Of a DNA stretch of 64,000 bases, positions 22,356 to 31,109 are shown in pieces. This DNA is from Runella limosa DSM 17973. GTDB taxonomy: Bacteria > Bacteroidota > Bacteroidia > Cytophagales > Spirosomataceae. Every line of letters begins with the position of its first letter. Within the stretch, counting starts at the first letter, position 1. The stretch spans positions 200,847 through 264,846 of the forward strand of contig NZ_KI519426.1 in assembly GCF_000482465.1 (NCBI RefSeq), in the 5' to 3' direction. The translations under genes and the position numbers were made by a program. A model generated the notes under the pieces. The model made no database searches. It had not been told where the DNA came from and saw only the letters and a list, made by a program, of their open reading frames with translations.

Positions 22356-22781
22356 TTACTCCTCAATGGTAATTGTGTGTCCTATTTGCGCTAAAGGCTC
22401 AAATTGTGCCGTTGCCGAACAGTATTTTTCCATCGACAATTTCACCGCACGTTCGATTTTGGCGCGGTCGAGGTTATTTCCTTTGAAGAAATAATGAATA
22501 GTAACCGAGCGGAAAGGTGAGCGTTCGGTGGTCTCTTCTTTTACGCGGTCGCCCTCAACGGTGATTCTGAAGTCGGTGACTTCTTGGCGCTGTTTTTTGA
22601 GAATAAGCACAACGTCAATCGCACTACAACTCCCAACCCCCATCAACAACAACTCCATGGGACGTACTCCCGCGTTTTGGCCACCAATGGCTGGCGACGC
22701 ATCGGTATGTACTTTTATATCTGACGAACCTGTGGCCTCAAAGTGAAACCCATCGTCAACGCGAACTAATTCTACTTTCAT
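22356..22781 (-). CDS. OsmC family protein
   Basis: OsmC-fold proteins are thiol peroxidases acting on organic hydroperoxides, as homodimers. The 141-residue product carries both expected cysteines: Cys52 in GVGSCSAIDVVLIL and Cys121 in MEKYCSAT. HTDASPAIGGQNAGVRPMEL precedes the first. It belongs more to the YhfA-like than the classical OsmC branch, judged by length. It is monocistronic and divergent from the oxidoreductase gene at 22913. Confidence 0.93.
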   Translation of the reverse strand: MKVELVRVDDGFHFEATGSSDIKVHTDASPAIGGQNAGVRPMELLLMGVGSCSAIDVVLILKKQRQEVTDFRITVEGDRVKEETTERSPFRSVTIHYFFKGNNLDRAKIERAVKLSMEKYCSATAQFEPLAQIGHTITIEE

Positions 22782-22876
22782 ACGTAGCTTGGCTTGTGAT
22801 TATAATGAAAATACAACTATTAAAAGCACTTGGTTCAAAATAACTTGTGCTTCACACGTACTTTTTTGTAAAAAAA

Positions 22877-22907
22877 GTGAAAACTATTTGTTCGGAAAAT
22901 AGTTTTG
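22877..22907 (+). promoter_or_regulatory. Promoter placing transcription start at the ATG
   Basis: TAGTTTTG at 22900-22907 is a perfect -7 element ending 5 nt before ATG 22913. GTG (one mismatch to TTG) sits 20 nt upstream of it at 22877-22879. The transcript would be leaderless or nearly so. Confidence 0.45.
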
Positions 22908-22912
22908 ATTGC

Positions 22913-24145
22913 ATGGCAAATCATGACGTAATTATTGTAGGCGCAGGCATGGCGGGGCTTACCTGTGCTACTTATTTAAACCGTTTTGGGGTTTCATCGT
23001 TGGTATTGGAAGCATCGGAGGCCGTGGGTGGCCGCGTTCGTACCGATAAAATGGATGGTTTTTTACTAGACCGTGGATTTCAAATTCTTCTGACGGCGTA
23101 CCCCGAGGCGCAAAAACTGCTTGATTACCAGGCTCTTGATTTGAAAAGTTTTCGTTCGGGGGCACTAATACGTCTCGATGGTGCTTTTTCGGTCATGAGC
23201 AACCCTTTTAAAGAGCCTTCTCAATTGGTCAATACGCTGCTTTCTCCCGTAGGTTCGTTGGTGGACAAACTCAAGGTTTTACAGTTGTCGAATGAGGTTT
23301 CTAAGGAGTCAACGGAGGCCTTTTTTACCGATAAATCCACCGATACGTTGTCGTATTTGCGCGATTTGGGTTGGAGTGAAGGCATGATTAGGAGCTTTTT
23401 TAAACCCTTTTTTGGGGGCGTTTTTCTGGAAAATGAGCTGGCAACGTCGAGTAATTTTTTTCGGTTTGTGTTCAAACAATTTTACAACGGAGAAGCCGTA
23501 ATTCCCGCGCAAGGGATGCAGGAAATTCCGAATCAGTTGGCGGCCAAACTACCTGAGGATGCGGTGCAGCTTCAAACGAAAGTTGCGAAAATCGTTGGGA
23601 ATAAGGTGACATTGGCCGATGGTAAAACCCTCACTGCAAAGGCCGTGGTAATAGCAACGGATGCCTTACAAGCGGACCGACTTTTGGGGCGAAATGTTCA
23701 ACGTAGTTTCAATAAAACCACCTGCACGTATTTTGCCGCCGACCGTTCTCCTTTGACGGAAAAAATGCTGGCCTTGAATCCCAATCGTCTTTCAACTGTT
23801 CACAATGTATGCGTGCCAAGCGACATTGCGCCTTCCTACGCCCCCGCAGGGAAAACGTTGGTTTCGGTGAGTACGCAGGGGTTAGAAGGGGTAGATGAAC
23901 AAAAACTGACGACGCACATTGTCAAGGAGTTGACAGAATGGTTCGGAGTCGATGTCAAATCGTGGAAACACTTACGAACCTATCATTTGCCCGAATCGTT
24001 GTTGAGCTTTCCTGCAAATTCGTCAGCAACTGCATTAAAAATAACGGATACATTGTACGAATGTGGCGACCACGTAGCGTATCCGTCCCTCAATGCCGCC
24101 ATGGCAACGGGAAGGGAAGTCGCGGAGATGATTGCGGGAATTTGA
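22913..24145 (+). CDS. FAD-dependent oxidoreductase (amine oxidase/phytoene desaturase-like)
   Basis: This flavoprotein of the amine-oxidase fold probably oxidises a hydrophobic or amine substrate that cannot be named. The 410-residue product has the Rossmann FAD motif VIIVGAGMAGLTCATYL near residues 6-22, then VGGRVRTDKMDGFLLDRGFQ. A C-terminal FAD-contact segment (ECGDHVAYPSLNAAMATGRE) is present. There is no signal peptide. The frame extends upstream to 22847, but that part lies over the promoter, and ATG 22913 gives MANHDVIIVGAG. It stands alone. Confidence 0.9.
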   Translation: MANHDVIIVGAGMAGLTCATYLNRFGVSSLVLEASEAVGGRVRTDKMDGFLLDRGFQILLTAYPEAQKLLDYQALDLKSFRSGALIRLDGAFSVMSNPFKEPSQLVNTLLSPVGSLVDKLKVLQLSNEVSKESTEAFFTDKSTDTLSYLRDLGWSEGMIRSFFKPFFGGVFLENELATSSNFFRFVFKQFYNGEAVIPAQGMQEIPNQLAAKLPEDAVQLQTKVAKIVGNKVTLADGKTLTAKAVVIATDALQADRLLGRNVQRSFNKTTCTYFAADRSPLTEKMLALNPNRLSTVHNVCVPSDIAPSYAPAGKTLVSVSTQGLEGVDEQKLTTHIVKELTEWFGVDVKSWKHLRTYHLPESLLSFPANSSATALKITDTLYECGDHVAYPSLNAAMATGREVAEMIAGI

Positions 24146-24198
24146 TTCAATAAAATCAATTAAGGTAAATTAAGCTCGGTAATGATTATTGCTATTTT

Positions 24199-24222
24199 AA
24201 CCCCATGCCTTTAGGCTGGGGT
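24199..24222. repeat. CCCCAtGCC/GGCTGGGG hairpin repeat
   Basis: CCCCATGCCTTTAGGCTGGGG forms a stem of CCCCA/TGGGG and GCC/GGC with one bulged T. Nearby text (TTGGGGCTTTAGCC near 24245) repeats part of it. This type of GCC-TTTA-GGC hairpin is common as an intergenic repeat in this phylum. It sits between the convergent oxidoreductase and ribD genes and could also act as a terminator. Confidence 0.5.
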
Positions 24223-24338
24223 CTGCGGATAAAAGTAATCATATTGGGGCTTTAGCCTTGACTATTATGGAATAGCTAGATTTTACTAAGTATAAACTCT
24301 TGTAAAGCGAAGGTTGACTCAGTATTCATATTTTAAAA

Positions 24339-25376
24339 TCAGTTTTGTTGGTAAGAACTCAGCCAATCCCCGCCAATTTTGGTTTGATTCACCAGCCGAA
24401 CGCCCGTGGGGAGTAGGGGGGCGGCAGTGCCTTTTTGTATAGCATTTGCACTCTTAAAAATGTGTATTTCGTCAAAAATTCCTTCGTTTAGAAACGTTTG
24501 TAACATCAACGTCCCACCCTCTACGATGACCGATTGGGTTTTGCGTTGGTATAAATCAGCCAGCAGATGTTTGAGGAAATTTTCGTCAAAATCAATTTGT
24601 ACGAAGGTCGTATTGCCTTGTTCTTCGTTCTTGAATGCGTTGTAACAAAGCGTCTTTTGTGAATTATCAAATAAGCGTAAATCCTGCGGGAGTCGTAACG
24701 TACGGTCAATGACAATTCGAGTAGGGTGAGGGCCTTCCCAAAGTCGGGTATTCAGTTGGGGGTTGTCGTGAAGCGCCGTGTTGGTTCCTACCAAAATGGC
24801 ATCTTCTTGGCTACGCCATTGATGACTCAACACCCGCGATTGCAAGCAACTGATAGAAAGGGGCTGTTTGTGCTCGTCGGCAATGAAACCATCGGCGGTT
24901 TCGGCCCATTTCAAAAGAATATAAGGGCGTTTTTGCTCAAAAAATGTAAAAAAACGAGCGTTTAGTCGTCGTCCTTCTTTGACCAAAATACCATTTATTA
25001 CTTCAATCCCTGCCTCTCTGAGTTTTTGAATTCCCTTTCCTGCCACCAACGGATTGGGGTCGTCGTTGCAAATAACGACTTGTTTGACTCGTTTTTCGAC
25101 CAACAAATCTGCGCAAGGTGGTGTCTTGCCAAAATGTGAGCAAGGTTCTAGGGTAACATAAACGGTGCTTTCGGATAATAAATGTTCATTTCCCCGCGCA
25201 ATCGCGTCATTTACGGCATTGACCTCCGCGTGCCAATCGCCGTAGCGACGGTGCCAGCCTTCTCCGATGATTGTGTCGTCGTGCACAATCACACAGCCCA
25301 CCATGGGGTTGGGGCTTACATTTCCTCGTCCAAGTGCGGCTAGTTCAAGCGCACGAATCATGTATTTTTCAATCAT
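24339..25376 (-). CDS. ribD: Bifunctional riboflavin biosynthesis deaminase/reductase
   Basis: RibD performs the second and third steps of riboflavin synthesis: deamination of the pyrimidine intermediate, then NADPH reduction of its ribose. The 345-residue product has the zinc deaminase domain with HAE at 49-51 and PCSHFGKTPPC (Cys79, Cys88). The reductase domain follows (ILLKWAETADGFI, TRIVIDRTLRLP, SVIVEGGTLMLQTFL). Both parts are complete. There is no FMN-riboswitch-like sequence in the short upstream region that I can recognise. No other rib genes are nearby. Confidence 0.96.
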   Translation of the reverse strand: MIEKYMIRALELAALGRGNVSPNPMVGCVIVHDDTIIGEGWHRRYGDWHAEVNAVNDAIARGNEHLLSESTVYVTLEPCSHFGKTPPCADLLVEKRVKQVVICNDDPNPLVAGKGIQKLREAGIEVINGILVKEGRRLNARFFTFFEQKRPYILLKWAETADGFIADEHKQPLSISCLQSRVLSHQWRSQEDAILVGTNTALHDNPQLNTRLWEGPHPTRIVIDRTLRLPQDLRLFDNSQKTLCYNAFKNEEQGNTTFVQIDFDENFLKHLLADLYQRKTQSVIVEGGTLMLQTFLNEGIFDEIHIFKSANAIQKGTAAPLLPTGVRLVNQTKIGGDWLSSYQQN

Positions 25377-25440
25377 TTTAGCATTTTTTGGTTCAATGTT
25401 TTATTGGTTGTCGGGTTTTGAGAAACCCTTTTCACTTGGT

Positions 25441-25470
25441 TACAAATGTTTCGCCTCTACCGAGGCTACT
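25441..25470. repeat. GCCTC/GAGGC palindromic repeat unit
   Basis: TACAAATGTT followed by CGCCTC-TAC-CGAGGC-TACT is a copy of the repeat unit seen three times at 1-95, here in the inverted orientation. It lies between ribD and tyrA. Confidence 0.55.
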
Positions 25471-25543
25471 TTGAGTTACTCTAGAACTTTTACTCAACCA
25501 CTTAAAACCTGAAATAAACGAGACAAAAAAACGGAGAACTCAT

Positions 25544-25551
25544 TACTTTTG
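25544..25551 (+). promoter_or_regulatory. Promoter -7 element of tyrA
   Basis: TACTTTTG, followed by CAC, matches TAnnTTTG exactly and lies 51 bp before the GTG start. Confidence 0.6.
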
Positions 25552-25602
25552 CACACTTTTCTGAAAAATAGACAAAAAGTAAATTTTTAATCTGATACTG
25601 AC

Positions 25603-26460
25603 GTGATAACAACCATTATAGGAATTGGACTTTTGGGAGGGTCGTATGCGCTTTCTTTGCGCGATAAATACCCAAAAATGCACTTTATCGGCGTTGACGC
25701 TTCTGAAGTTCACGGGCGATTGGCGGTGGCAAAAGGCATTGTGGATGAAATACTGCCGCTTGAATTGGCGGTGCCTAAGTCGGATTTAGTGGTTTTGGCC
25801 GTTCCCGTAAACCACATTGTTACGCTAGTCTCGCAAGTGCTTGATTTAATCAGTAACAAAGGAACAGTGGTAGATTTGGGCTCGACAAAAGGGTTGATTT
25901 GTGAAACGGCAGATACCCATCCAAAGCGTGACCGTTTTGTGGCGGCGCACCCGATGGCGGGAACGGAAAACTCAGGACCGTCGGCGGCTTTTCGGGAGTT
26001 GTTGCCCGAAAAAAACGTGATTTTGTGCGATTGCGAAAAAAGTAGTCCCGAATGTGTGGCGTTGGCGGAGGCATTATTCCGCGACATTGGCATGAAAATC
26101 CACTACATGACTCCTGCCGAGCACGATTTGCATTTGGCGTATGTGTCTCATTTGAGCCATGTTACCTCCTTTGCTTTGGGCTATACGGTGCTTGAAAAGG
26201 AGCGAGACGAACAAAATATCTTCGATATGGCCAGTACGGGTTTTAGCTCAACGGTGCGTTTGGCCAAAAGTTCACCCGCGATGTGGGCGCCGATTTTTGA
26301 CCAAAATCGGGAAAATTTATCCCGCGCTTTGGGCGATTATATTGAGTTTTTGCAGCAATACAAGCAGTTTATCGACGACCGCGACGTAAAATCGAGCTTT
26401 GATTTTATGCAACGAGCCAACGACATCCGCCGTATTTTGTCGGGAATTGAAAAACGGTAA
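25603..26460 (+). CDS. tyrA: Prephenate dehydrogenase
   Basis: TyrA converts prephenate to 4-hydroxyphenylpyruvate in tyrosine synthesis using NAD(P). The 285-residue product starts with the dinucleotide-binding GIGLLGGSYALSL at residues 7-19. HPMAGTENSGP is the conserved substrate-binding loop, and HDLHLAYVSHLSHVTSFAL is in the helical dimerisation domain. It has no fused chorismate mutase or ACT domain. The start is GTG, because the Rossmann motif begins only six residues later and no ATG lies upstream. The esterase gene follows after 12 bp and is probably cotranscribed. Confidence 0.93.
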   Translation: MITTIIGIGLLGGSYALSLRDKYPKMHFIGVDASEVHGRLAVAKGIVDEILPLELAVPKSDLVVLAVPVNHIVTLVSQVLDLISNKGTVVDLGSTKGLICETADTHPKRDRFVAAHPMAGTENSGPSAAFRELLPEKNVILCDCEKSSPECVALAEALFRDIGMKIHYMTPAEHDLHLAYVSHLSHVTSFALGYTVLEKERDEQNIFDMASTGFSSTVRLAKSSPAMWAPIFDQNRENLSRALGDYIEFLQQYKQFIDDRDVKSSFDFMQRANDIRRILSGIEKR

Positions 26461-26472
26461 TGGCTTATCCGC

Positions 26473-27294
26473 ATGACGAATTTCTTTCGGGTACTTACCC
26501 TAATTTTTATAATTTGGTTTCCTTCGGCAGTCAATGCGCAAACGAAGGAAGCCAAACCATTTGTCCTTGGAAAAATTGAGCAGATTCAATCAATAGAATT
26601 GGGCGAACAGCGCACCTTAAATGTCTATTTGCCCGAAGGCTATTCTCCCGATTCCGCACTGCGATACCCTGTTATTTATTTGTTGGATGGTTCTGCCGAC
26701 GAGGATTTTATTCACGTGGCGGGTTTGGTACAATTTTGTAGTTTTCCTTGGGTAAATATCTTGCCAAAAACCATCGTGGTGGGGATTGCCAACCACGACC
26801 GTCGTCGAGATTTTACCTTTCCAACGACCGTTGAAAAAGACAAAAAAGACTTTCCTACCACGGGGGCTTCTGCCAAGTTTATTGCGTTTTTAGAAAAAGA
26901 AGTGCAGCCATTTGTTGACCGAAATTATAAAACGAACAAGGATAAAACACTTATCGGACAGTCACTTGGTGGTTTGCTAGCCACCGAAATTCTTTTCAAA
27001 AAACCGCACCTTTTTAACCAATACGTGATTGTGAGCCCAAGTCTTTGGTGGGATAATGAGTCGTTGTTGACCACCAAACGCCAACCACTGACGTCTTCAA
27101 CGAAGGTATTTGTTGCGGTAGGAAAAGAAGGAAAAGTGATGGAAAGCGACGCAAAAAGCTTGTTTGAACTACTAAAAAAAGAAGATAGTGGCTTTCTGAA
27201 AACGCTGTATCACTATCTTCCCGACGAAAATCACGCTACTATTTACCATCAAGCCTTGTACGAGGCATTTGTGCAGCTTCAAAAAGCGCATTAA
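26473..27294 (+). CDS. Secreted alpha/beta hydrolase (esterase D-like)
   Basis: This exported serine esterase belongs to the putative-esterase/enterochelin-esterase-like family. The 273-residue product has a signal peptide ending SAVNAQ near residue 23. The nucleophile elbow is GQSLGG with Ser164. The acid is expected after strand 7, and the catalytic His is in DENHATIYHQ near residue 257. The oxyanion region VIYLLDGSADEDF lies near 67-79. Substrate unknown; iron-siderophore hydrolysis is one family possibility without local support. It lies 12 bp after tyrA. Confidence 0.88.
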   Translation: MTNFFRVLTLIFIIWFPSAVNAQTKEAKPFVLGKIEQIQSIELGEQRTLNVYLPEGYSPDSALRYPVIYLLDGSADEDFIHVAGLVQFCSFPWVNILPKTIVVGIANHDRRRDFTFPTTVEKDKKDFPTTGASAKFIAFLEKEVQPFVDRNYKTNKDKTLIGQSLGGLLATEILFKKPHLFNQYVIVSPSLWWDNESLLTTKRQPLTSSTKVFVAVGKEGKVMESDAKSLFELLKKEDSGFLKTLYHYLPDENHATIYHQALYEAFVQLQKAH

Positions 27295-27372
27295 ATCTGG
27301 TACTATAAATACTCTATACTTCTTTAGCAACTGTTTGTCGTTGCAATCGGTAAATAAAGCCATAATCTCTCT

Positions 27373-27380
27373 TACATTTG
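27373..27380 (+). promoter_or_regulatory. Promoter -7 element of the acyl-CoA carboxylase gene
   Basis: TACATTTG, followed by TGC, is an exact TAnnTTTG match 52 bp before ATG 27433. Confidence 0.55.
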
Positions 27381-27432
27381 TGCAGGATTATTCCAAGCTA
27401 AACCAAATAGACGAGTAACAAAATCTTTGACG

Positions 27433-28980
27433 ATGCAAGCCTCAGATAAAATTCAGATTTTAGACACAAAAAACGAAGAAGCATTGCTCGGTGGCGGTGC
27501 CAAGCGCATTGAGCAGCAGCACAAAAAAGGAAAACTTCACGCCCGTGAGCGCGTAGAGTTGTTGCTCGACCCAGGTTCTTTTGAAGAAATTGGGAAGTTT
27601 GTTATGCACCGTTGCAAGGATTTTGGCCTCGACAAAGAATATTATTTGGGCGATGGCGTCATTACGGGTTATGGTACCATCGACGGGCGTTTGGTCTATG
27701 TTTTTGCGCAAGATTTTACGGTTTTTGGAGGTTCATTGTCCGAAACTCACGCCGAAAAAATCTGTAAAATCATGGATTTGGCCATGAAAAATGGCGCTCC
27801 CGTCATCGGTCTAAACGATTCGGGCGGGGCACGTATCCAAGAAGGCGTGTTGTCATTGGCAGGTTATGCTGACATTTTTTACAAAAACACCCTAGCTTCG
27901 GGCGTCATTCCTCAAATTTCGGCCATCATGGGGCCGTGTGCGGGTGGTGCTGTTTATTCACCAGCCATCACCGACTTCATTATGATGGTAGAAAATACGT
28001 CGTATATGTTTGTGACGGGGCCAAACGTGGTAAAAACTGTCACCCACGAAGACGTAACTTCGGAAGAACTGGGCGGAGCGATGACGCACGCGTCTAAGTC
28101 GGGGGTGACGCATTTTGTGAGTGCCAACGAAGTGGAGTGTATCAGCGATATTCGTCGTTTGTTGAGCTATATGCCCCAAAATTGCGAGGAAGAAGCCCCA
28201 GCGTTACCGTACGAAGGGGGCAACGAAAAGCGCGTTAAATTAAACTCGATTATCCCCGCAAACCCCAACCAGCCGTATGATATGCGGGAGGTCATCAGCG
28301 AAATTGTGGATGAGGGAAGTTTTTGGGAAGTACATAAATATTTTGCAGAAAACATCGTCGTAGGGTTTGCTCGCTTGGGGGGGCGTAGTATTGGTATTGT
28401 TGCCAATCAGCCAGCCGTTTTAGCAGGCGTACTCGATATTGACTCAAGTACCAAAGGTGCCCGCTTTGTACGTTTCTGCGATAGTTTTAATATTCCATTG
28501 CTTGTACTTGAAGATGTCCCAGGCTTCTTACCTGGCACTGACCAAGAGTGGAATGCGATTATCACCAACGGTGCCAAATTGTTGTACGCCTTTTGCGAAG
28601 CTACTGTTCCACGAGTGACAGTCATTACGCGCAAAGCCTACGGCGGAGCCTACGATGTAATGAACTCAAAGCACATCGGTGCCGACATGAACTACGCTTG
28701 GCCAAGCGCTGAAATTGCAGTGATGGGGGCAAGCGGGGCCGCCGAAATTATCTTCAAAAAAGAAATCGCGGAAGCAGAGGACCCTGCGGCCAAATTGCAG
28801 GAAAAAGTCCAGGAATACACCGAAAAATTTGCTAATCCGTACCGTGCGGCTCACCGTGGCTACATCGACGAGGTGATTTATCCAGAACAAACGCGTGAAA
28901 AATTGTTGCGCGCCTTCAAAATGCTCGAAAATAAAGTGGCGACGCTTCCCAAGAAAAAACACGGGAATATTCCATTATAA
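27433..28980 (+). CDS. Acyl-CoA (propionyl-CoA) carboxylase beta subunit
   Basis: This carboxyltransferase subunit moves carboxyl from biotin to propionyl-CoA or a related acyl-CoA. The 515-residue product has the two crotonase-like halves: the N-terminal half with [13 protein letters not shown] and [17 protein letters not shown], the C-terminal half with [14 protein letters not shown] and [15 protein letters not shown]. Both oxyanion-forming glycine motifs are present. Length is normal for PccB-type chains. A TTG at 27427 is an alternative start; ATG 27433 is preferred. No biotin carboxylase or carrier gene is adjacent, so the partners lie elsewhere. It ends in a perfect hairpin. Confidence 0.95.
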   Translation: MQASDKIQILDTKNEEALLGGGAKRIEQQHKKGKLHARERVELLLDPGSFEEIGKFVMHRCKDFGLDKEYYLGDGVITGYGTIDGRLVYVFAQDFTVFGGSLSETHAEKICKIMDLAMKNGAPVIGLNDSGGARIQEGVLSLAGYADIFYKNTLASGVIPQISAIMGPCAGGAVYSPAITDFIMMVENTSYMFVTGPNVVKTVTHEDVTSEELGGAMTHASKSGVTHFVSANEVECISDIRRLLSYMPQNCEEEAPALPYEGGNEKRVKLNSIIPANPNQPYDMREVISEIVDEGSFWEVHKYFAENIVVGFARLGGRSIGIVANQPAVLAGVLDIDSSTKGARFVRFCDSFNIPLLVLEDVPGFLPGTDQEWNAIITNGAKLLYAFCEATVPRVTVITRKAYGGAYDVMNSKHIGADMNYAWPSAEIAVMGASGAAEIIFKKEIAEAEDPAAKLQEKVQEYTEKFANPYRAAHRGYIDEVIYPEQTREKLLRAFKMLENKVATLPKKKHGNIPL

Positions 28981-28986
28981 TACCTC

Positions 28987-29019
28987 AACCTCCCGAAAGT
29001 TTTTAACTTTCGGGAGGTT
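28987..29019. terminator. Bidirectional hairpin between convergent genes
   Basis: A perfect 15-bp stem (AACCTCCCGAAAGTT at 28987-29001 with its complement at 29005-29019) has a TTT loop. It lies 6 bp after the carboxylase stop and 3 bp from the helicase stop. Confidence 0.75.
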
Positions 29020-29022
29020 AGA

Positions 29023-30441
29023 TTACTCAAAAAACTGCGCGTGAAAGTTCATCATAAAAACTTCGTCCGTAGCGCGCGTTACGGCGGTGTAAAGCCAACG
29101 TACAAACTCACGGTTCAGCTGGTCTTCGGGCAAAAAACCTTGGTTCACAAAAACCGCCTTCCACTGTCCACCTTGTGATTTATGACAGGTCAGGGCATAC
29201 GCAAATTTCACTTGTAACGCATTCAGGTACACGTCTTGGCGGATGGCTTCCGTTCGCGCTTTTTTCGTTTTAAGGTATTGGTAATCTTGCGAAACCGCAT
29301 CGTACAGTCGCCGATTTTCTTCTTGACTCAGCGACGGGCTTGGAGAGTGAAGTGTATCTAAAAATATTTTTGCTTCAAACGGTGGTTGGTCTTCATAATC
29401 AAGCAGTTGTAATTCGACAGTGGCAAAACGGAAACCGTGAACTTCTTCTTCGCGTCGGATTCGTTTTACTTCCACAAAATCACCGTTGGCCAAAAATCCT
29501 GCGGGAGAGTCTTCGCCTAAAACGGTGTAATTGTTTCTTACAATCATCAGCAAATCCCCCGCGTCTAATTCTTCTTCCGCACCGTTGATTTGTCGCCTTA
29601 CAAACTGGTTAAGCTGAACGGCTTCGCGATTGGAGCGGGTAATCATCGTCACATTTTCGCGTCCATATTTGTCATAAGCATATCGCAAACCATCTTCTAG
29701 GCGGTCGCTGGGCATTTTATAAAAATCGCGTAAGCCTTTGGTTTTTAGCTGAATGGAAAGGTTTTCTTTGGACAACGAATCCCGCAAGCGGGTTGCATTA
29801 TGGAGGATGCCAGAATCCTGTCCTTGGCGGGTTACCTCGGTCAGTTCTTGCTCATAGACGCTCATGTAATAGGCGGCTTCGAGCACCGACTTATCGAGGG
29901 CGGGGCTTATGTCTTTGTTGACAGGAGGGAGCTGTGCTACATCTCCCACAATCAGCATTTTGTTGCCAATTCCCTCAAAAACGTATTCTACTAAGTCCGA
30001 CAGCAACCCGCGTGAGCCAAACTCCGCCTCGTCCGAAATCATGGAAGCTTCATCGACGATAAACAGCGTATCGCGGTGTTTGTTGGATTGTAACTCAAAG
30101 TGTAAAGCGCCTGTATAAGCATCCGCTACCTGGCGATAAATTTTTTTGTGAATGGTCAACGCTTTTTTGCGCGAGTAGTTGGCCATTACTTTAGCGGCTC
30201 GGCCTGTGGGGGCAAGTAAAACTATTTTAAATCCAAATTTTGGAATGACTTTGATGAGGGTGCTAATCAGGGTTGTTTTACCAGTACCCGCATACCCTTT
30301 CAGCAAAAAACAATCACGTAGGTTTTCATCTTCCAAAAATTCGGCTATTTTTAGGAAAAAATGTTCTTGTCCAGCAGTGGGCTCGTGCGGAAAACTCTTT
30401 TTGAGTAAGTCGGACGGCGAAGGAGGCGATGTTTCTTTCAT
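29023..30441 (-). CDS. RecD-like superfamily 1B DNA helicase
   Basis: This ATP-dependent DNA helicase of the RecD/Dda-like SF1B group probably moves 5' to 3' in repair or replication. The 472-residue product has Walker A GYAGTGKTT near residue 50, Walker B FIVDEASM, the VGDVAQLPPV motif III, SNREAVQLN in motif IV, and ALTCHKSQGGQW and YTAVTRATDEV as motifs V-VI. It lacks the long N-terminal domain of RecD2 and is near the length of Dda-type helicases. The frame opens upstream to a TTG at 30468, but that lies upstream of the promoter, so ATG 30441 is chosen. It is monocistronic. Confidence 0.92.
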   Translation of the reverse strand: MKETSPPSPSDLLKKSFPHEPTAGQEHFFLKIAEFLEDENLRDCFLLKGYAGTGKTTLISTLIKVIPKFGFKIVLLAPTGRAAKVMANYSRKKALTIHKKIYRQVADAYTGALHFELQSNKHRDTLFIVDEASMISDEAEFGSRGLLSDLVEYVFEGIGNKMLIVGDVAQLPPVNKDISPALDKSVLEAAYYMSVYEQELTEVTRQGQDSGILHNATRLRDSLSKENLSIQLKTKGLRDFYKMPSDRLEDGLRYAYDKYGRENVTMITRSNREAVQLNQFVRRQINGAEEELDAGDLLMIVRNNYTVLGEDSPAGFLANGDFVEVKRIRREEEVHGFRFATVELQLLDYEDQPPFEAKIFLDTLHSPSPSLSQEENRRLYDAVSQDYQYLKTKKARTEAIRQDVYLNALQVKFAYALTCHKSQGGQWKAVFVNQGFLPEDQLNREFVRWLYTAVTRATDEVFMMNFHAQFFE

Positions 30442-30446
30442 GTATC

Positions 30447-30477
30447 CAAAACTACGGCAGGAATGCAAAATTCACAA
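30447..30477 (-). promoter_or_regulatory. Full promoter placing the start of transcription at the helicase ATG
   Basis: On the minus strand TTG (30477-30475) is followed after 20 nt by TAGTTTTG (30454-30447). Only 5 nt then separate it from ATG 30441. Both elements are consensus, so the mRNA should be leaderless or have a leader of a few bases. Confidence 0.6.
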
Positions 30478-30620
30478 CCATTTAAAATTATTCCCAACTA
30501 AAAGTTGCCATTATAAAAGAAAAAAAACTATTTTGATGCCAATAACGCGTTCAAAATGGAAACGCCACCTTGTAAAACCCGCAGTTAATCTTTTATAAAT
30601 CCTATAACTTAACCTTCCAA

Positions 30621-31058
30621 ATGAACATTAAAAATGTACTTCGCGACAAGTCTCGCAATGCGATTTTCTCAGTAACCTCCGAAACAACAGTGTATGAAGC
30701 GCTTCAACAAATGGCTGAAAAAAACATTGGAGCGGTATTGGTCATCGACGAGGGAAATCTTACAGGGATTTTTTCGGAACGGGATTATGCCCGTAAAGGA
30801 ATTTTGCAAGGCCGCTCGTCCCAAAGCACCCTCATTAAGGACGTGATGACCTCAAAATTAATTACTGTGAGCTCCGAACAAAAGCTTGAAGAAGCCATGT
30901 TGATTATGTCAGAAAAGCATATTCGCCACTTGCCTGTGGTGGATGAAGGCGAGCTGATTGGAATTATTTCTATCAACGACGTTGTTTCGAGTATTATCAA
31001 GGACCAAAAAGCGCGCATCCAATCGCTCGAAAGCTACATTTCGGGTAGCCCATATTAA
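30621..31058 (+). CDS. CBS-domain pair protein
   Basis: The 145-residue product is a stand-alone pair of CBS domains (Bateman module), which usually bind adenine nucleotides and sense energy state. Domain 1 spans about residues 10-65 (AVLVIDEGNLTGIFSERDYARKG) and domain 2 about 80-135 (IRHLPVVDEGELIGIISIND). There is no attached enzyme or transporter domain and no membrane segment. It ends 51 bp before the Nudix start and just before its promoter, so it is probably a separate transcript. Confidence 0.93.
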   Translation: MNIKNVLRDKSRNAIFSVTSETTVYEALQQMAEKNIGAVLVIDEGNLTGIFSERDYARKGILQGRSSQSTLIKDVMTSKLITVSSEQKLEEAMLIMSEKHIRHLPVVDEGELIGIISINDVVSSIIKDQKARIQSLESYISGSPY

Positions 31059-31066
31059 TATATGCG

Positions 31067-31074
31067 TATCTTTG
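31067..31074 (+). promoter_or_regulatory. Promoter -7 element of the Nudix-DUF3822-coaD operon
   Basis: TATCTTTG, followed by CAG, is an exact match and identical to the box ahead of the CCA enzyme gene. It lies 35 bp before the TTG start. Confidence 0.6.
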
Positions 31075-31109
31075 CAGCCTTGTAAGAAAACCATAACTGT
31101 TTTCAACCG

